DNA from: Mycolicibacterium palauense
GTDB taxonomy: Bacteria; Actinomycetota; Actinomycetes; Mycobacteriales; Mycobacteriaceae
DNA: 64,000 bases
Direction: 5' to 3'
NCBI RefSeq assembly: GCF_002592005.1
Contig: NZ_NVQF01000001.1
Span: 124,001-188,000, forward strand
This document shows, one piece after another, positions 9,066 through 20,481 of this stretch. Below the pieces are notes generated by a model. That model worked only from the letters and a program-made list of their open reading frames with translations. It made no database searches and was not told the origin of the DNA. A program made the translations under genes and the position numbers. Every line of letters starts with the position of its first letter. The first letter of the stretch is position 1.

Positions 9066-10307
9066 ATGGGGACCTTCAAGACCACAGTCCGGCGCGCTGT
9101 GCTCCGGGGCACCGCCGTGGCCGGCGCACTGATGCTGCTGGGTGCGCCAGCGCTGGCCCACGCCGAACCCGAACCGGCCGCCGACGGGGGCACCTGCCCG
9201 TACAAGCTGACCACCCCGCCCGCGGTCGACTCCTCGGAGGTGCCCACCTCCGGTGACCCGCCGGCGCCGCTGCCGGTCCCGGTCAAGACGGTCGGTGGCG
9301 ATGCGATGGCCAGCTGCGGGTTGGTCACCGCCCCCAACACACCACCACTGCCGCAGGACATCTCGGCCGAGGCGTGGGTGCTCGCCGACCTGGACTCCGG
9401 TGAGGTGATCGCCGCCAAGGACCCGCACGGCCGGCATCGCCCCGCCTCGATCATCAAGGTGCTCACCGCCCTGGTGGCGCTCAACGAACTCAACCTCAAC
9501 AAGCGGGTGCCCGGCACCCAGGAGGACGCCAACGCCGAGGGCACCCGCGTCGGGGTGGCACCGGGCGGGCAGTACACCATCAACGACCTGCTGCACGGGC
9601 TGCTGATGCACTCCGGCAACGACGCCGCCCACGCGCTGGCCATGCAGGTGGGCGGCATGGACACCGCGATCGGCAAGATCAACACCCTGGCCAGCCGGCT
9701 GGGCGGGCGCGACACCCGGGCGGCCACCCCGTCGGGCCTCGACGGCCCCGGCATGAGCACCTCGGCCTACGACATGGCGCTCTTCTATCGCTATGCCTGG
9801 CAGAACCCCACTTTCGCCGGCATCGTGGCCACGAAGTCCTACCAGTTCCCCGGCCGGGACGGGAACCCGCCCTACGAGATCGTCAACGACAACAAGATGC
9901 TGGAGAACTATCCGGGCGCCCTCGGCGGCAAGACCGGATACACCGACGACGCGGGCCAGACCTTCGTCGGCGCCGCCGAGCGCGACGGCCGGCGGCTGGT
10001 CGCGATCATGATGCGCGGGACCCGGGTGCCCGACGCGCCCTGGCAGCAGGCCAGCCGCCTGCTCGACTACGGCTTCGCCACCCCCGCGGGCACGACCGTG
10101 GGCACGTTGGTCGATCCCGACCCCACCCTGCTGCCGAAGGACCCCGGCGACGCGGAAACCGACAGCACCGACATCGCGGCCCGGGCCACGGCCCTCCCCC
10201 CCGTGGATGCCACGCCGGTACGCGTGGGGGTCGCGGTGATCGGGTCGGTGATCGTGTTCGGCCTGATCATGGGCGCGAGGTCGCTGAATCGGCGGCCGCA
10301 ACACTAG
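9066..10307 (+). CDS. dacB1: D-alanyl-D-alanine carboxypeptidase, family S11 (DacB1-like)
   Basis: 413 residues. An N-terminal signal peptide (hydrophobic to about residue 31, ending ALAHA) is followed by a 60-residue Pro-rich linker and a penicillin-binding catalytic domain. Ser128-x-x-Lys131 in ASIIK, Ser183-Gly-Asn185, and Lys289-Thr-Gly291 form the three active-site motifs. A final transmembrane helix near residues 388-405 anchors it to the membrane with the enzyme outside. It trims the terminal D-Ala of peptidoglycan stems, controlling 4-3 versus 3-3 cross-linking. Position after the aminotransferase matches M. tuberculosis Rv3329-Rv3330 as I recall it. Confidence 0.9.
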   Translation: MGTFKTTVRRAVLRGTAVAGALMLLGAPALAHAEPEPAADGGTCPYKLTTPPAVDSSEVPTSGDPPAPLPVPVKTVGGDAMASCGLVTAPNTPPLPQDISAEAWVLADLDSGEVIAAKDPHGRHRPASIIKVLTALVALNELNLNKRVPGTQEDANAEGTRVGVAPGGQYTINDLLHGLLMHSGNDAAHALAMQVGGMDTAIGKINTLASRLGGRDTRAATPSGLDGPGMSTSAYDMALFYRYAWQNPTFAGIVATKSYQFPGRDGNPPYEIVNDNKMLENYPGALGGKTGYTDDAGQTFVGAAERDGRRLVAIMMRGTRVPDAPWQQASRLLDYGFATPAGTTVGTLVDPDPTLLPKDPGDAETDSTDIAARATALPPVDATPVRVGVAVIGSVIVFGLIMGARSLNRRPQH

Positions 10308-10331
10308 TCGCGAGCGCTGGTCCGGCAGGCG

Positions 10332-11387
10332 TCAGCCGCGGCGCCCCGTCAGCCGCGAGAGGCTCAGCGCCCCAACCGCTCCGACGGCGGCTGCCGCCGC
10401 GACCTGCAGCGGCCCGAGCCCCGGCCGGGTCACCACCCGGGCGGTGATGACCGCCGGGCCCGGCGGCGGGACGACGTCCTCGCGCAGATTGTCCTTGGCG
10501 GTGGCCGCCCAGGCGGTGGAGAACAACAGCAGCCGGGCGGTGATGTAGGCGAACACCATCAGCCCGAGCACCGGCCCGAAGGTCGCCCCGGCCGGTCCGC
10601 TGACGACCCGCTGAAGGTAGATCGATCCGATCTGCTTGAAGATCTCGAAGCCGACGGCGGCGATCAGCCCCGCCCAGACACTGCTGCGCAGGCTGATCGA
10701 TTCACGGGGCAGCCGGGCGATCACCCAGGTGAACAGCAGCCACGACACCACCAGCGACATCACGATCGATGCCGCCTGCAGCAGCATCCCGAGCGCGGGG
10801 AAGTCGTGGATGCCGAACCACGCAAGCACCCCCTTCATCACCGAGGCCTGCCCCAGGGCGGTCAGCGCGAGCGTCAGGACGACCGCGATGAACCCCGACA
10901 GCAGCGCCAACAGGTCCGACAGCTTGGTTCGGAGGAAGCCGTCGCGCTCCTCGCGGTAGAGCCCCCACATCTGGCTGAGCGCCTCGCGGAAGTTGTTCAT
11001 GAAACCCAGACCGGCCCACGCCGCCGTCGCCAGGCCGATCACCCCGACCGAGGTACGCGACTCGATGGCCGAATCCATCAGCGTGATCAGCTGCTTGCCC
11101 AGGTCCCCGGACACGGTGCGGCGGATGGCGTCCTCGATCTGCGCGAGCCACTCGGGGTGGCTGGCCAGGATGAACCCGCCGACGGCGAAACCGACCATGA
11201 GCAGTGGAAACATCGCGAAGATCGTGAAGTAGGTGATGCCCGCGGCGTAGAAATCGCCCTTACTGTCTTTGTAGCGCTTCTGGGCGCGCATCACGTGGTC
11301 GAACCACGGCAGCCGTGCCCGTAGCCGGTCGATCCGCCCGGGCTTGTCGTCGCGGTCGGCGGTGTCGGCGCCCACCCGTTCCGCCAT
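10332..11387 (-). CDS. YihY/BrkB-family membrane protein (Rv3335c-like)
   Basis: 351 residues. A basic cytoplasmic N-terminus precedes about six transmembrane helices. The segment DFYAAGITYFTIFAMFPLL is the typical YihY opening, and GLGFMNNFREALSQMWG is a conserved loop. The family was once called ribonuclease BN by mistake; its role is unclear, with envelope or transport functions suggested. The Arg-rich C-terminal tail follows a short hydrophobic stretch. Start ATG 11387. It is converging on dacB1 with a 24-bp gap, and 32 bp from the trpS stop on the same strand, so it may be co-transcribed with trpS. Confidence 0.85.
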   Translation of the reverse strand: MAERVGADTADRDDKPGRIDRLRARLPWFDHVMRAQKRYKDSKGDFYAAGITYFTIFAMFPLLMVGFAVGGFILASHPEWLAQIEDAIRRTVSGDLGKQLITLMDSAIESRTSVGVIGLATAAWAGLGFMNNFREALSQMWGLYREERDGFLRTKLSDLLALLSGFIAVVLTLALTALGQASVMKGVLAWFGIHDFPALGMLLQAASIVMSLVVSWLLFTWVIARLPRESISLRSSVWAGLIAAVGFEIFKQIGSIYLQRVVSGPAGATFGPVLGLMVFAYITARLLLFSTAWAATAKDNLREDVVPPPGPAVITARVVTRPGLGPLQVAAAAAVGAVGALSLSRLTGRRG

Positions 11388-11419
11388 GCCGGCCTCCCGA
11401 GCTGTCGGTCGTCGCGTTC

Positions 11420-13394
<1,975 letters not shown>

Positions 13395-13401
13395 GGCCTG
13401 C

Positions 13402-13472
13402 ACCCTAGCGACCCGGCGCGGGCACCCGAACCCCGCAACCCGATACCGTCGGTACCGGGTTCTTGTTAGGGT
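13402..13472. promoter_or_regulatory. Divergent leaderless promoters with paired TAGGGT -10 elements
   Basis: TAGGGT occurs on the minus strand at 13407-13402, 7 bp before the xthA GTG, and on the plus strand at 13467-13472, 7 bp before the hydrolase ATG. The matching hexamer and identical spacing on both strands support leaderless transcripts for both genes and fix both starts. Confidence 0.55.
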
Positions 13473-13479
13473 CGGTGCC

Positions 13480-14319
13480 ATGACCTTCCGCCGCGAACCC
13501 CTCCACCTCGGCACGGGCGAGCCGGTGCTGTTGCTGCACCCGTTCCTGTGCTCGCAGCAGGTGTGGTCCACCGTGGCGCACCGCCTCGCGGGCACCGGGC
13601 GCTTCGAGGTGACCGCCCCCACCATGGTGGGCCACTACGGCGGGCCCCGGGCCGACCGCTGGCTGCTGGACACCCACGTCTTCGCCGACGCGGTCGAGCG
13701 TCACCTCGACGAGCTGGGCTGGGAGACCGCCCACATCGTGGGGAACTCGCTGGGCGGCTGGGTGTCCTTCGAGCTGGAGCGGCGCGGCCGGGCCCGCACC
13801 ATCACCGCCATCGCCCCGGCCGGCGGCTGGACCCGGTACTCGCCGGTGAAATTCGAGGTGGTCGGCAAGTTCGTGGCCGGCGGGCCGGTCCTGCTGGCGG
13901 CCCGGCTGATCGGCGCGCCGATCCTGCGGCTGCCGTTCGCGCGCCGGATCGCCACGCTGGCGGTCAGCGGCCCCGCCGACGGACCCAGCGACGCCGACCT
14001 GCTCTCGCTGATGCGCGACGCCACCCACTGCCCGGCCTACATCCAGCTGCTGGTCAAGACGCTGCTGGCCCCGGGACTGCAGGAGCTCGAGCACGCCAAG
14101 GCCCCGGTACACCTGGTGACCTGCGAGCACGACCGGGTGGTGCCGCACCCGCGGTTCAGCAGGCACTTCACCGACAACCTCCCGCCCACTTCCCGGATGA
14201 GCCTGCTGGAGGGGGTCGGCCACATTCCGATGCTGGAGGCCCCCGAGGTGATCGGCGACCTCATCGCCGACTTCGTCGACGAACACAGCACCCCGGCGAA
14301 CAGCGAGCGACGGGCCTGA
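13480..14319 (+). CDS. Alpha/beta-hydrolase
   Basis: 279 residues with a canonical alpha/beta-hydrolase fold. LLLHPFLCSQQVW forms the oxyanion strand, Ser90 lies in the nucleophile elbow GNSLGG, the acid is in CEHDRVVP, and the catalytic His in GVGHIPMLE. No signal peptide, so it is cytoplasmic. Substrate unknown; esters, epoxides or C-C bonds are all possible in this family. The ATG at 13480 is preceded by a -10-like TAGGGT at leaderless spacing. In M. tuberculosis small hydrolase genes (Rv3337/Rv3338) lie in the equivalent place downstream of trpS, as I recall. Confidence 0.85.
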   Translation: MTFRREPLHLGTGEPVLLLHPFLCSQQVWSTVAHRLAGTGRFEVTAPTMVGHYGGPRADRWLLDTHVFADAVERHLDELGWETAHIVGNSLGGWVSFELERRGRARTITAIAPAGGWTRYSPVKFEVVGKFVAGGPVLLAARLIGAPILRLPFARRIATLAVSGPADGPSDADLLSLMRDATHCPAYIQLLVKTLLAPGLQELEHAKAPVHLVTCEHDRVVPHPRFSRHFTDNLPPTSRMSLLEGVGHIPMLEAPEVIGDLIADFVDEHSTPANSERRA

Positions 14320-14419
14320 GACCGGACGGCCCCAGGTGCGACGGCCGGGCGTGCGCCCCGGCCCACACCCTCTGACCAGCGCCTTCGGGGGCCACTGGCC
14401 GCCCGGCGCATCGGTGCGA

Positions 14420-14425
14420 TAGTCT
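14420..14425 (+). promoter_or_regulatory. Probable -10 element of the methionine operon
   Basis: TAGTCT ends 7 bp before the first paired base of the SAM-IV aptamer (14433), so transcription would begin almost exactly at the riboswitch 5' edge. No convincing -35 seen. Confidence 0.45.
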
Positions 14426-14432
14426 TCGTATC

Positions 14433-14553
14433 GGTCATGAGTGCCAGCGATAAGCCCCGGCTTGCTGGCCGGCAACCCTCCAACCGCGGTGGGGTGCCCC
14501 GGGTGATGACCAGGTTGAGTAACCCATACCGGGTTACACGGCAAGCGCGGGTC
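14433..14553 (+). ncRNA. SAM-IV riboswitch
   Basis: About 121 nt. It closely resembles the actinobacterial SAM-IV aptamer. The closing helix pairs GGTCAT (14433-14438) with ATGACC (14506-14511). The core contains AAGCCCCGGC, CCGGCAACC and the GGTGGGGTGCCCCGGGTG segment that supplies SAM-binding and pseudoknot strands. A 3' peripheral stem, GTAACCC with GGGTTAC, follows. From memory the M. tuberculosis copy has a shorter stem of different sequence there, which would be a compensatory difference. It binds S-adenosylmethionine and represses the downstream O-acetylhomoserine sulfhydrylase gene at high SAM. Confidence 0.93.
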
Positions 14554-14589
14554 CGGCGTTACGGGCCCCAGGAGAGACAGGGAAACCTG

Positions 14590-14619
14590 ATGGAGCCCAC
14601 ATTGTGTAGCTGTCGCTGA
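14590..14619 (+). CDS. Putative 9-residue Cys-containing leader peptide
   Basis: A short frame, ATG at 14590 and TGA at 14617-14619, encodes MEPTLCSCR. It lies between the SAM-IV aptamer and metY. An AGGGA five to six bases upstream and an AGGAGA slightly further up could serve as ribosome-binding sites. Two Cys codons in nine suggest a translation-sensitive leader, like the cysteine-responsive attenuators known in mycobacteria, although those are usually leaderless. Chance cannot be excluded. Confidence 0.35.
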   Translation: MEPTLCSCR

Positions 14620-14653
14620 ACCACTGAGACCCAGCCCCAGCCCGAACGCCTTC

Positions 14654-14688
14654 CGCCCCTCGGCCGCTTCGCACAGCGGCGACGGGCG
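14654..14688 (+). promoter_or_regulatory. Imperfect hairpin between leader peptide and metY
   Basis: Outer CGCCC (14654-14658) pairs with GGGCG (14684-14688). Inner GCCGC (14663-14667) pairs with GCGGC (14676-14680) around an 8-nt loop. It begins 34 bases after the leader stop and ends 24 bases before the metY ATG. It could be the expression-platform or attenuator hairpin for the riboswitch or leader peptide. No T-run follows. Confidence 0.35.
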
Positions 14689-14712
14689 CCACACCCAGGA
14701 GAACCTCGTTCC

Positions 14713-16059
14713 ATGAGCACCGAAGCCCAGGATCCGACCGCCGACTGGTCGTTCGAGACGAAGCAGGTCCACGCGGGGCAGTCCCCCGATGCGGCGACCA
14801 ACGCGCGGGCCCTGCCGATCTACCAGACCACGTCGTACACCTTCGACAACACCGACCACGCCGCGGCGCTGTTCAGCCTGGCCGAGCCCGGCAACATCTA
14901 CACCCGGATCATGAACCCCACCACCGACGTCGTCGAGCAGCGCATCGCCGCCCTCGAGGGCGGGGTGGCGGCCCTGTTCCTGTCCTCGGGTCAGGCCGCC
15001 GAGACCCTGGCGATCCTCAACCTGGCCAGCGCCGGCGACCACATCGTGTCGAGCCCACGGCTCTACGGCGGCACCTACAACCTGTTCCACTACACGCTGC
15101 CCAAACTGGGCATCGAGGTCAGCTTCGTCGAGGACCCCGACGACCTCGATGCGTGGCGCGCGGCGGTGCGGCCCAACACCAAGGCCTTCTACGGCGAGAC
15201 CATCTCCAACCCCCAGATCGACATCCTCGATACCCCGGGGGTCTCGGCCGTGGCGCACGAGCACGGCGTGCCACTGATCGTCGACAACACCATCGCCACC
15301 CCGTACCTGATCCGGCCGCTGGACCAGGGTGCGGACATCGTGGTGCACTCGGCGACGAAGTACCTCGGTGGTCACGGCACCGCGATCGCCGGCGTCATCG
15401 TCGACGGCGGCACCTTCGACTGGACCCAGGGACGCCACCCCGGCTTCACCACCCCCGATCCCAGCTACCACGGTGTGGTCTTCGCCGATCTGGGGGCACC
15501 GGCCTTCGCGCTCAAGGCACGGGTGCAGCTGCTGCGCGACCTGGGCTCGGCGCCCGCGCCGTTCAACGCCTTCCTCGTCGCCCAGGGCCTGGAGACACTG
15601 AGCCTGCGCATCGAACGCCACGTCGCCAATGCCCAGCGCGTCGCGAAGTTCCTGGCCGCACGCGACGACGTGCTGTCGGTCAACTACGCGGGCCTGCCCG
15701 GGTCGCCGTGGTACGAACTCGGAAAACGGTTGGCGCCGAAGGGAACCGGAGCGGTGTTGTCGTTCGAGTTGGCCGGTGGCATCGACGCCGGCAAGGCCTT
15801 CGTCAACGCGCTGAGCCTGCACAGTCACGTGGCCAACATCGGCGACGTGCGCTCCCTGGTGATCCACCCCGCCTCGACGACCCACCAGCAGCTCTCCCCC
15901 GAGGAGCAGGCCGCGACGGGGGTGACCCCCGGGCTGGTGCGGCTGGCCGTCGGCATCGAGGGCATCAACGACATCCTGGCCGATCTGGAGCGCGGTTTCG
16001 CCGCCGCGTCGGCCTTCACCACCAGCAACGCCGATCCGCAGGCCGTGGCGGCCTTTTGA
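14713..16059 (+). CDS. metY: O-acetylhomoserine sulfhydrylase (M. tuberculosis metC, Rv3340-like)
   Basis: 448 residues, full-length Cys/Met-metabolism PLP enzyme of the OAH sulfhydrylase type. It has [10 protein letters not shown] and [11 protein letters not shown] near the N-terminus, [10 protein letters not shown] for cofactor phosphate, and Schiff-base Lys216 in [10 protein letters not shown]. It condenses O-acetylhomoserine with sulfide to make homocysteine. It is first in an operon with metX (11-bp gap) and a methyltransferase, below a SAM-IV riboswitch and a possible Cys leader, so control by SAM and perhaps cysteine is expected. Confidence 0.93.
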   Translation: MSTEAQDPTADWSFETKQVHAGQSPDAATNARALPIYQTTSYTFDNTDHAAALFSLAEPGNIYTRIMNPTTDVVEQRIAALEGGVAALFLSSGQAAETLAILNLASAGDHIVSSPRLYGGTYNLFHYTLPKLGIEVSFVEDPDDLDAWRAAVRPNTKAFYGETISNPQIDILDTPGVSAVAHEHGVPLIVDNTIATPYLIRPLDQGADIVVHSATKYLGGHGTAIAGVIVDGGTFDWTQGRHPGFTTPDPSYHGVVFADLGAPAFALKARVQLLRDLGSAPAPFNAFLVAQGLETLSLRIERHVANAQRVAKFLAARDDVLSVNYAGLPGSPWYELGKRLAPKGTGAVLSFELAGGIDAGKAFVNALSLHSHVANIGDVRSLVIHPASTTHQQLSPEEQAATGVTPGLVRLAVGIEGINDILADLERGFAAASAFTTSNADPQAVAAF

Positions 16060-16070
16060 GTGAGCCGGAC

Positions 16071-17255
16071 ATGACCATCGCCGAAGAACGCGTACACGCC
16101 GAGCCCCGCACCAACGGACACCGCGACGGGCTGTCCACCCCCCGGACGGCCGCCGCGCTGCCGCTTCCCCCCGAGGGGGAGGTCGGCGTCGTCGACATCG
16201 GGCCCCTGACGCTGGAGAACGGCCAGGTGCTCGACGACGTCTCGATCGCCGTCCAGCGGTGGGGCGAGCTGTCGCCGAACCGCGACAACGTCGTCATGGT
16301 GTTACACGCCCTGACCGGCGACTCCCACGTCGTCGGCCCCGCCGGCCCGGGCCACCCCACCTCCGGTTGGTGGGACGGTGTGGCCGGCCCGGGGGCACCG
16401 ATCGACACCGACCGCTGGTGCGCCGTGGCCACCAACGTGCTGGGCGGCTGCCGCGGCTCGACCGGCCCCGGCTCCCTGGCCCGCGACGGGCGGCCCTGGG
16501 GTTCGCGGTTCCCGCTGATCACGATCCGCGACCAGGTCACCGCCGACCTGGCCGCACTCGCCGCCCTCGGCATCACCGAGGTGGCCGCGGTGGTCGGCGG
16601 CTCGATGGGCGGCGCCCGGGCGTTGGAGTGGCTCATCGGCCATCCCGACACCGTGCGGACCGGCCTGGTGCTGGCCGTCGGTGCCCGGGCCACCGCCGAT
16701 CAGATCGGCACCCAGAGCACCCAGATCGCGGCCATCAAGGCCGATCCCGACTGGCAGGGCGGTGACTACCACGGCACCGGGCGCGCACCGGAGAACGGAC
16801 TGCAGATCGCGCGCCGGGTGGCGCACCTGACCTATCGCGGTGAGGTCGAGCTGGACACCCGCTTCGCCAACTCCGCCCAGGACGACGAGGACCCGCAGGC
16901 CGGCGGCCGCTACGCGGTGCAGAGCTACCTGGAACACCAGGGCGGAAAACTGGTGTCGCGCTTCGACGCCGGCAGCTATGTGACCCTGTCCGATTCGCTG
17001 TCGAGCCACGACGTCGGGCGGGGCCGCGGCGGGGTGGCCGCGGCGCTGCGGTCCTGCCGGGCCCCGGTGGTCGTCGGCGGCATCACCTCCGACCGGCTGT
17101 ATCCGCTTCGGCTGCAACAGGAACTGGCCGATCTGCTGCCCGGCTGCTCGGGGCTGGAGGTGGTGGACTCCATCTACGGCCACGACGGCTTCCTCGTCGA
17201 GACCGAGGCGGTCGGGGAGCTGATCCGGCAGACCCTGCACCTGGCCGGCCGGTGA
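16071..17255 (+). CDS. metXA: Homoserine O-acetyltransferase (M. tuberculosis metA, Rv3341-like)
   Basis: 394 residues. Alpha/beta-hydrolase-fold transferase with nucleophile Ser178 in GGSMGG, acid in the ITSDRLYP region, and His in [12 protein letters not shown]. It carries out the first committed step of methionine synthesis, acetyl-CoA plus L-homoserine to O-acetylhomoserine, which the preceding gene product consumes. The ATG at 16071 lies 11 bp after metY. About 35 N-terminal residues before the conserved domain are low-complexity. The stop overlaps the next gene's GTG start by 4 bp. Confidence 0.93.
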   Translation: MTIAEERVHAEPRTNGHRDGLSTPRTAAALPLPPEGEVGVVDIGPLTLENGQVLDDVSIAVQRWGELSPNRDNVVMVLHALTGDSHVVGPAGPGHPTSGWWDGVAGPGAPIDTDRWCAVATNVLGGCRGSTGPGSLARDGRPWGSRFPLITIRDQVTADLAALAALGITEVAAVVGGSMGGARALEWLIGHPDTVRTGLVLAVGARATADQIGTQSTQIAAIKADPDWQGGDYHGTGRAPENGLQIARRVAHLTYRGEVELDTRFANSAQDDEDPQAGGRYAVQSYLEHQGGKLVSRFDAGSYVTLSDSLSSHDVGRGRGGVAAALRSCRAPVVVGGITSDRLYPLRLQQELADLLPGCSGLEVVDSIYGHDGFLVETEAVGELIRQTLHLAGR

Positions 17256-17995
17256 GCGGGGCCCACGGGGAGCGCTCGCTGTCATCCGGTCTGTCCTTCG
17301 GCGCCGAGGCCGCCGCCTACGAGCGCGGCCGGCCCTCCTACCCGCCGGAGGCGATCGACTGGCTGCTGCCCCCGGCCGCGGTGTCCGTCCTCGATCTGGG
17401 GGCCGGGACGGGAAAGCTGACCGCCCGGCTCGTCGAGCGCGGGCTGGACGTCACCGCCGTGGATCCGCTGCCCGAGATGCTGGAGGTGCTGCGGTCCTCC
17501 TTGCCCCAGACCCCGGCGCTGCTGGGCACAGCCGAGGAGATCCCGCTGGCGGACGACAGCGTCGACACCGTGCTGGTGGCCCAGGCCTGGCACTGGTTCG
17601 ACCCGGAGCTGGCGCTGGCCGAGGTGGCCCGGGTGCTGCGGCCCGGCGGCCGGTTGGGCCTGGTGTGGAACACCCGCGACGAACGGCTGGGCTGGGTCAA
17701 GGAGCTGGGCCGGATCATCGGGCACGAACACGACCCGTTCAGCCACGAGGTCGCACTGCCGGCGCCGTTCGCCGATCAGCAGCGGCATCAGGTGGAGTGG
17801 ACCAACTACCTGACCCCGCAGGCGGTCGTCGACCTGGTGGCCTCCCGCAGCTACTGCATCACCTCCCCGGACGCGGTGCGCACCCGCACCCTCGACCGGG
17901 TACGCCATCTGCTGGCCACCCACCCGGCGCTGGCCGGCGCCCCCGGTGTCGCGTTGCCGTATGTGACGGTCGGCATCCGGGCGACGCTGGGCTAA
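17252..17995 (+). CDS. Class I SAM-dependent methyltransferase (Rv3342-like)
   Basis: 247 residues. Motif I is [12 protein letters not shown], post-[12 protein letters not shown], motif [15 protein letters not shown], motif [15 protein letters not shown]. This is a UbiE/methyltransf-11-type small-molecule methylase of unknown substrate. It starts at GTG 17252 inside the metX stop (GTGA overlap), so translation is coupled to the methionine operon and its expression should follow SAM-IV control. It converges with the DUF3017 gene; the gap is 9 bp. Confidence 0.85.
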   Translation: MSGAHGERSLSSGLSFGAEAAAYERGRPSYPPEAIDWLLPPAAVSVLDLGAGTGKLTARLVERGLDVTAVDPLPEMLEVLRSSLPQTPALLGTAEEIPLADDSVDTVLVAQAWHWFDPELALAEVARVLRPGGRLGLVWNTRDERLGWVKELGRIIGHEHDPFSHEVALPAPFADQQRHQVEWTNYLTPQAVVDLVASRSYCITSPDAVRTRTLDRVRHLLATHPALAGAPGVALPYVTVGIRATLG

Positions 17996-18004
17996 TGGTT
18001 CGGG

Positions 18005-18286
18005 TCAGGCCGTGCCCAGCGGGTCGATCGTCCACGCCGTGTAGATGACGGTCGCGCCGACGGTCGCGGTCATCGCGAAGTCGACCGGTCTGCTGCGCAC
18101 CGCCAGCAGCCCCGCGCGGTCCTCGGAGAGCACCAGCCGCAGCGCGGCCGCCACCCCCACCCCGATCCCGAGTAGCAGCGCGCCGCGCCGCCAGAAGTTC
18201 GCGGCGACCAGGACGAAGGCCAGGACCAAGATCGCCGCGACGACGAGGATCGGCCACTGCGCCCGGACGGCGGTGCGCAGGCTCAC
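18005..18286 (-). CDS. DUF3017 small membrane protein (Rv3355c-like)
   Basis: 93 residues with three hydrophobic segments (about residues 11-30, 34-52 and 70-90), consistent with an inner-membrane protein. Actinobacterial DUF3017 proteins commonly sit directly after folD, as here. The GTG start overlaps the folD stop by 4 bp, so the genes are translationally coupled. No enzymatic motif; function unknown. Confidence 0.8.
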   Translation of the reverse strand: MSLRTAVRAQWPILVVAAILVLAFVLVAANFWRRGALLLGIGVGVAAALRLVLSEDRAGLLAVRSRPVDFAMTATVGATVIYTAWTIDPLGTA

Positions 18287-19140
18287 CGCGCGCTCTCGGC
18301 CCGCTCGACGACGTTAGTGAGCAGGAACGCGCGGGTGAGCGGTCCCACACCCCCCGGGTTCGGCGAGACATGCCCGGCGACGTCCCAGACACCGGGCGCG
18401 ACATCGCCGGTCAGCTTGCCCTCGACGCGGCTGACACCGACGTCGACGACCGCCGCGCCGGGACGCACCATGTCGGCGGTCACCATGTGCGGCACCCCGA
18501 CGGCCGCGATGATGATGTCGGCCTGGCGGGTCAGCGCCGGAAGATCACGGGTTCCGGTGTGGCACAACGTGACCGTGGCGTTCTCCGACCGGCGGGTCAG
18601 CAGCAGGCCGATTGGGCGCCCCACCGTGATCCCGCGGCCGATCACCACCACGTGGGCGCCGGCGATCTCGACGTCGAACCGGCGCAGCAGGTGCACGATG
18701 CCGCGCGGGGTGCACGGCAGCGGCGCCTCCTTGCCGAGCACCAGCCGGCCCAGATTCGTCGGATGCAGTCCGTCGGCGTCCTTGTCGGGGTCCACCCGCT
18801 CCAGCGCGGCATTCTCGTCCAGGTGACGCGGCAGCGGCAGCTGCACGATGTAGCCGGTGCACTCGGGGTTGTCGTTGAGCTCGTCGATGGTCGCGTTCAG
18901 CTCGGCCTGGCTGACGTCGGCCGGCAGGTCGCGCCGGATCGAGTTGATCCCCACCTTCGCGCAGTCGGCGTGCTTGCCCCGCACGTAGGCCTGCGAACCC
19001 GGGTCGTCGCCGACGAGGATGGTGCCCAGCCCGGGCGTGCGACCCGCCGCGTTCAGTTTCGCCACCCGCTCGGTGAGATCGACGAAGATCTCGTCCCGCG
19101 TGGCCTTGCCGTCCAGAACCGTTGCACCCACGCCTGCCAT
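18283..19140 (-). CDS. folD: Methylene-THF dehydrogenase/cyclohydrolase
   Basis: 285 residues, full length for bifunctional FolD. Seen are [14 protein letters not shown] with its catalytic Lys, [22 protein letters not shown], the NADP-binding [14 protein letters not shown], and [14 protein letters not shown]. It interconverts 5,10-methylene-, methenyl- and 10-formyl-tetrahydrofolate for purine and methionine one-carbon supply. ATG 19140 is used; a GTG nine bases downstream (19131) would match the shorter M. tuberculosis start that I recall. It is upstream of and coupled to DUF3017, and divergent from the reductase at 19216. Confidence 0.95.
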   Translation of the reverse strand: MAGVGATVLDGKATRDEIFVDLTERVAKLNAAGRTPGLGTILVGDDPGSQAYVRGKHADCAKVGINSIRRDLPADVSQAELNATIDELNDNPECTGYIVQLPLPRHLDENAALERVDPDKDADGLHPTNLGRLVLGKEAPLPCTPRGIVHLLRRFDVEIAGAHVVVIGRGITVGRPIGLLLTRRSENATVTLCHTGTRDLPALTRQADIIIAAVGVPHMVTADMVRPGAAVVDVGVSRVEGKLTGDVAPGVWDVAGHVSPNPGGVGPLTRAFLLTNVVERAESAR

Positions 19141-19215
19141 TCTGGCACCGTCGGCCGGCACTCCCGCGACAGCACACCTTTGACAGTGCGGTCGGCGCCG
19201 TGCTGGGCTACACCT

Positions 19216-20415
19216 GTGGACACACAGCCCAATGTGTTCAGTCCGGCCAAGCTCGGCCCGCTGACGCTGCGCAACCGCATCATCAAGGCCGCGACGTTCG
19301 AGGCCGCCACCCCCGATTCACTGGTGACCGACGACCTCATCAACTACCACCGCCGCCCGGCCGCCGGCGGCGTCGGCATGACCACGGTCGCCTACTGCGC
19401 CGTCACACCCGGGGGCCGGACCGACGGCTGGCAGATCTGGATGCGCCCCGAGGCGGTTCCCGGCCTGCGCCGGCTCACCGACGCGATCCACGCCGAGGGG
19501 GCGGCCATCAGCGCCCAGATCGGGCACGCCGGGCCGGTGGCCAACGCCCGCACGAACAAGGCCCCGGCGCTGGCGCCCGTACGGTTCTTCAACCCCATGT
19601 CGATGCGCTTCGCCAGGAAGGCCACCCGCGCCGACATCGACGACGTCATGGCCGCCCACGCCAACGCCGCGCGGCTGGCCGTCGAGTCCGGCTTCGACGC
19701 CGTCGAGATCCACCTCGGCCACAACTACCTGGCGAGTTCGTTCCTGAGCCCGCTGATCAACCGCCGCACCGACGAGTTCGGCGGCTCACTGGCCAACCGG
19801 GCCAAGGTCGCCCGCGGGGTGGTGCGCTCGGTGCGCCGCGCGGTCGACGAGCTGGGTGGGCGCATCGCGGTCACCGCCAAGCTGAACATGGCAGACGGCG
19901 TGCGTGGCGGTATCACCACCGAGGAGTCGGTGCAGACGGCGAAGTGGCTCGAGGAGGACGGCGGCCTGGACGCCCTGGAACTGACCGCCGGGAGCTCGCT
20001 GGTCAACCCGATGTACCTGTTCCGCGGCGACGCACCGGTCAGGGAGTTCGCCAACGCGTTCGCCCCGCCGATGCGTTGGGGGGTGCGAATGATGGGCAAG
20101 AAGTTCCTGCGCGAGTACCCCTACCGCGAGGCCTACCTGCTGCGCGACGCCAGGTTGTTCCGCTCGGAGCTGACGATGCCGCTGATCCTGTTGGGCGGCA
20201 TCACAAACCGCGACACCATGGACACCGCGATGGCCGAGGGATTCGACTTCGTGGCGATGGGCCGGGCCCTGCTGGCCGAACCCGATCTGCTCAACCGCAT
20301 CCGCGCGGACGGCGACGCGCATTCGGTGCGCTCGGTGTGCACTCACTGCAATCAGTGCATGCCCACCATCTACAGCCATACCCACTGCGTCCTGACTGGT
20401 GCGCCGGACCGCTGA
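19216..20415 (+). CDS. NADH:flavin oxidoreductase, old yellow enzyme family (Rv3359-like)
   Basis: 399 residues forming one FMN-binding TIM barrel. Typical segments are [19 protein letters not shown], the active-site [27 protein letters not shown], and [34 protein letters not shown] near the end. The C-terminal VCTHCNQCM holds three Cys, as at the [4Fe-4S] site of 2,4-dienoyl-CoA reductase-like members, but the second flavin domain of those enzymes is absent. GTG 19216 begins [10 protein letters not shown]. Substrate unknown, probably an enal or enoyl compound. It resembles Rv3359, which lies close to folD in M. tuberculosis as I recall. Confidence 0.85.
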   Translation: MDTQPNVFSPAKLGPLTLRNRIIKAATFEAATPDSLVTDDLINYHRRPAAGGVGMTTVAYCAVTPGGRTDGWQIWMRPEAVPGLRRLTDAIHAEGAAISAQIGHAGPVANARTNKAPALAPVRFFNPMSMRFARKATRADIDDVMAAHANAARLAVESGFDAVEIHLGHNYLASSFLSPLINRRTDEFGGSLANRAKVARGVVRSVRRAVDELGGRIAVTAKLNMADGVRGGITTEESVQTAKWLEEDGGLDALELTAGSSLVNPMYLFRGDAPVREFANAFAPPMRWGVRMMGKKFLREYPYREAYLLRDARLFRSELTMPLILLGGITNRDTMDTAMAEGFDFVAMGRALLAEPDLLNRIRADGDAHSVRSVCTHCNQCMPTIYSHTHCVLTGAPDR

Positions 20416-20481
20416 GCGGCCCGCTGAGGAGCGCGCGGGCGAATCCGCGCTGGCGGTCGGCATACCGTTACAGTGAACGCG

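Noticed and set aside
14437..14589. Open frame running through the SAM-IV aptamer in phase with the leader peptide
   Set aside because: Its codons overlap a structured RNA conserved at the base-pair level; only the short frame from 14590 has plausible ribosome-binding sites.
13405..15885. 826-codon open frame on the minus strand across the hydrolase, riboswitch and metY genes
   Set aside because: It is antisense to genes with strong family motifs and shows Gly/Arg/Pro-rich composition typical of GC-rich shadow frames.
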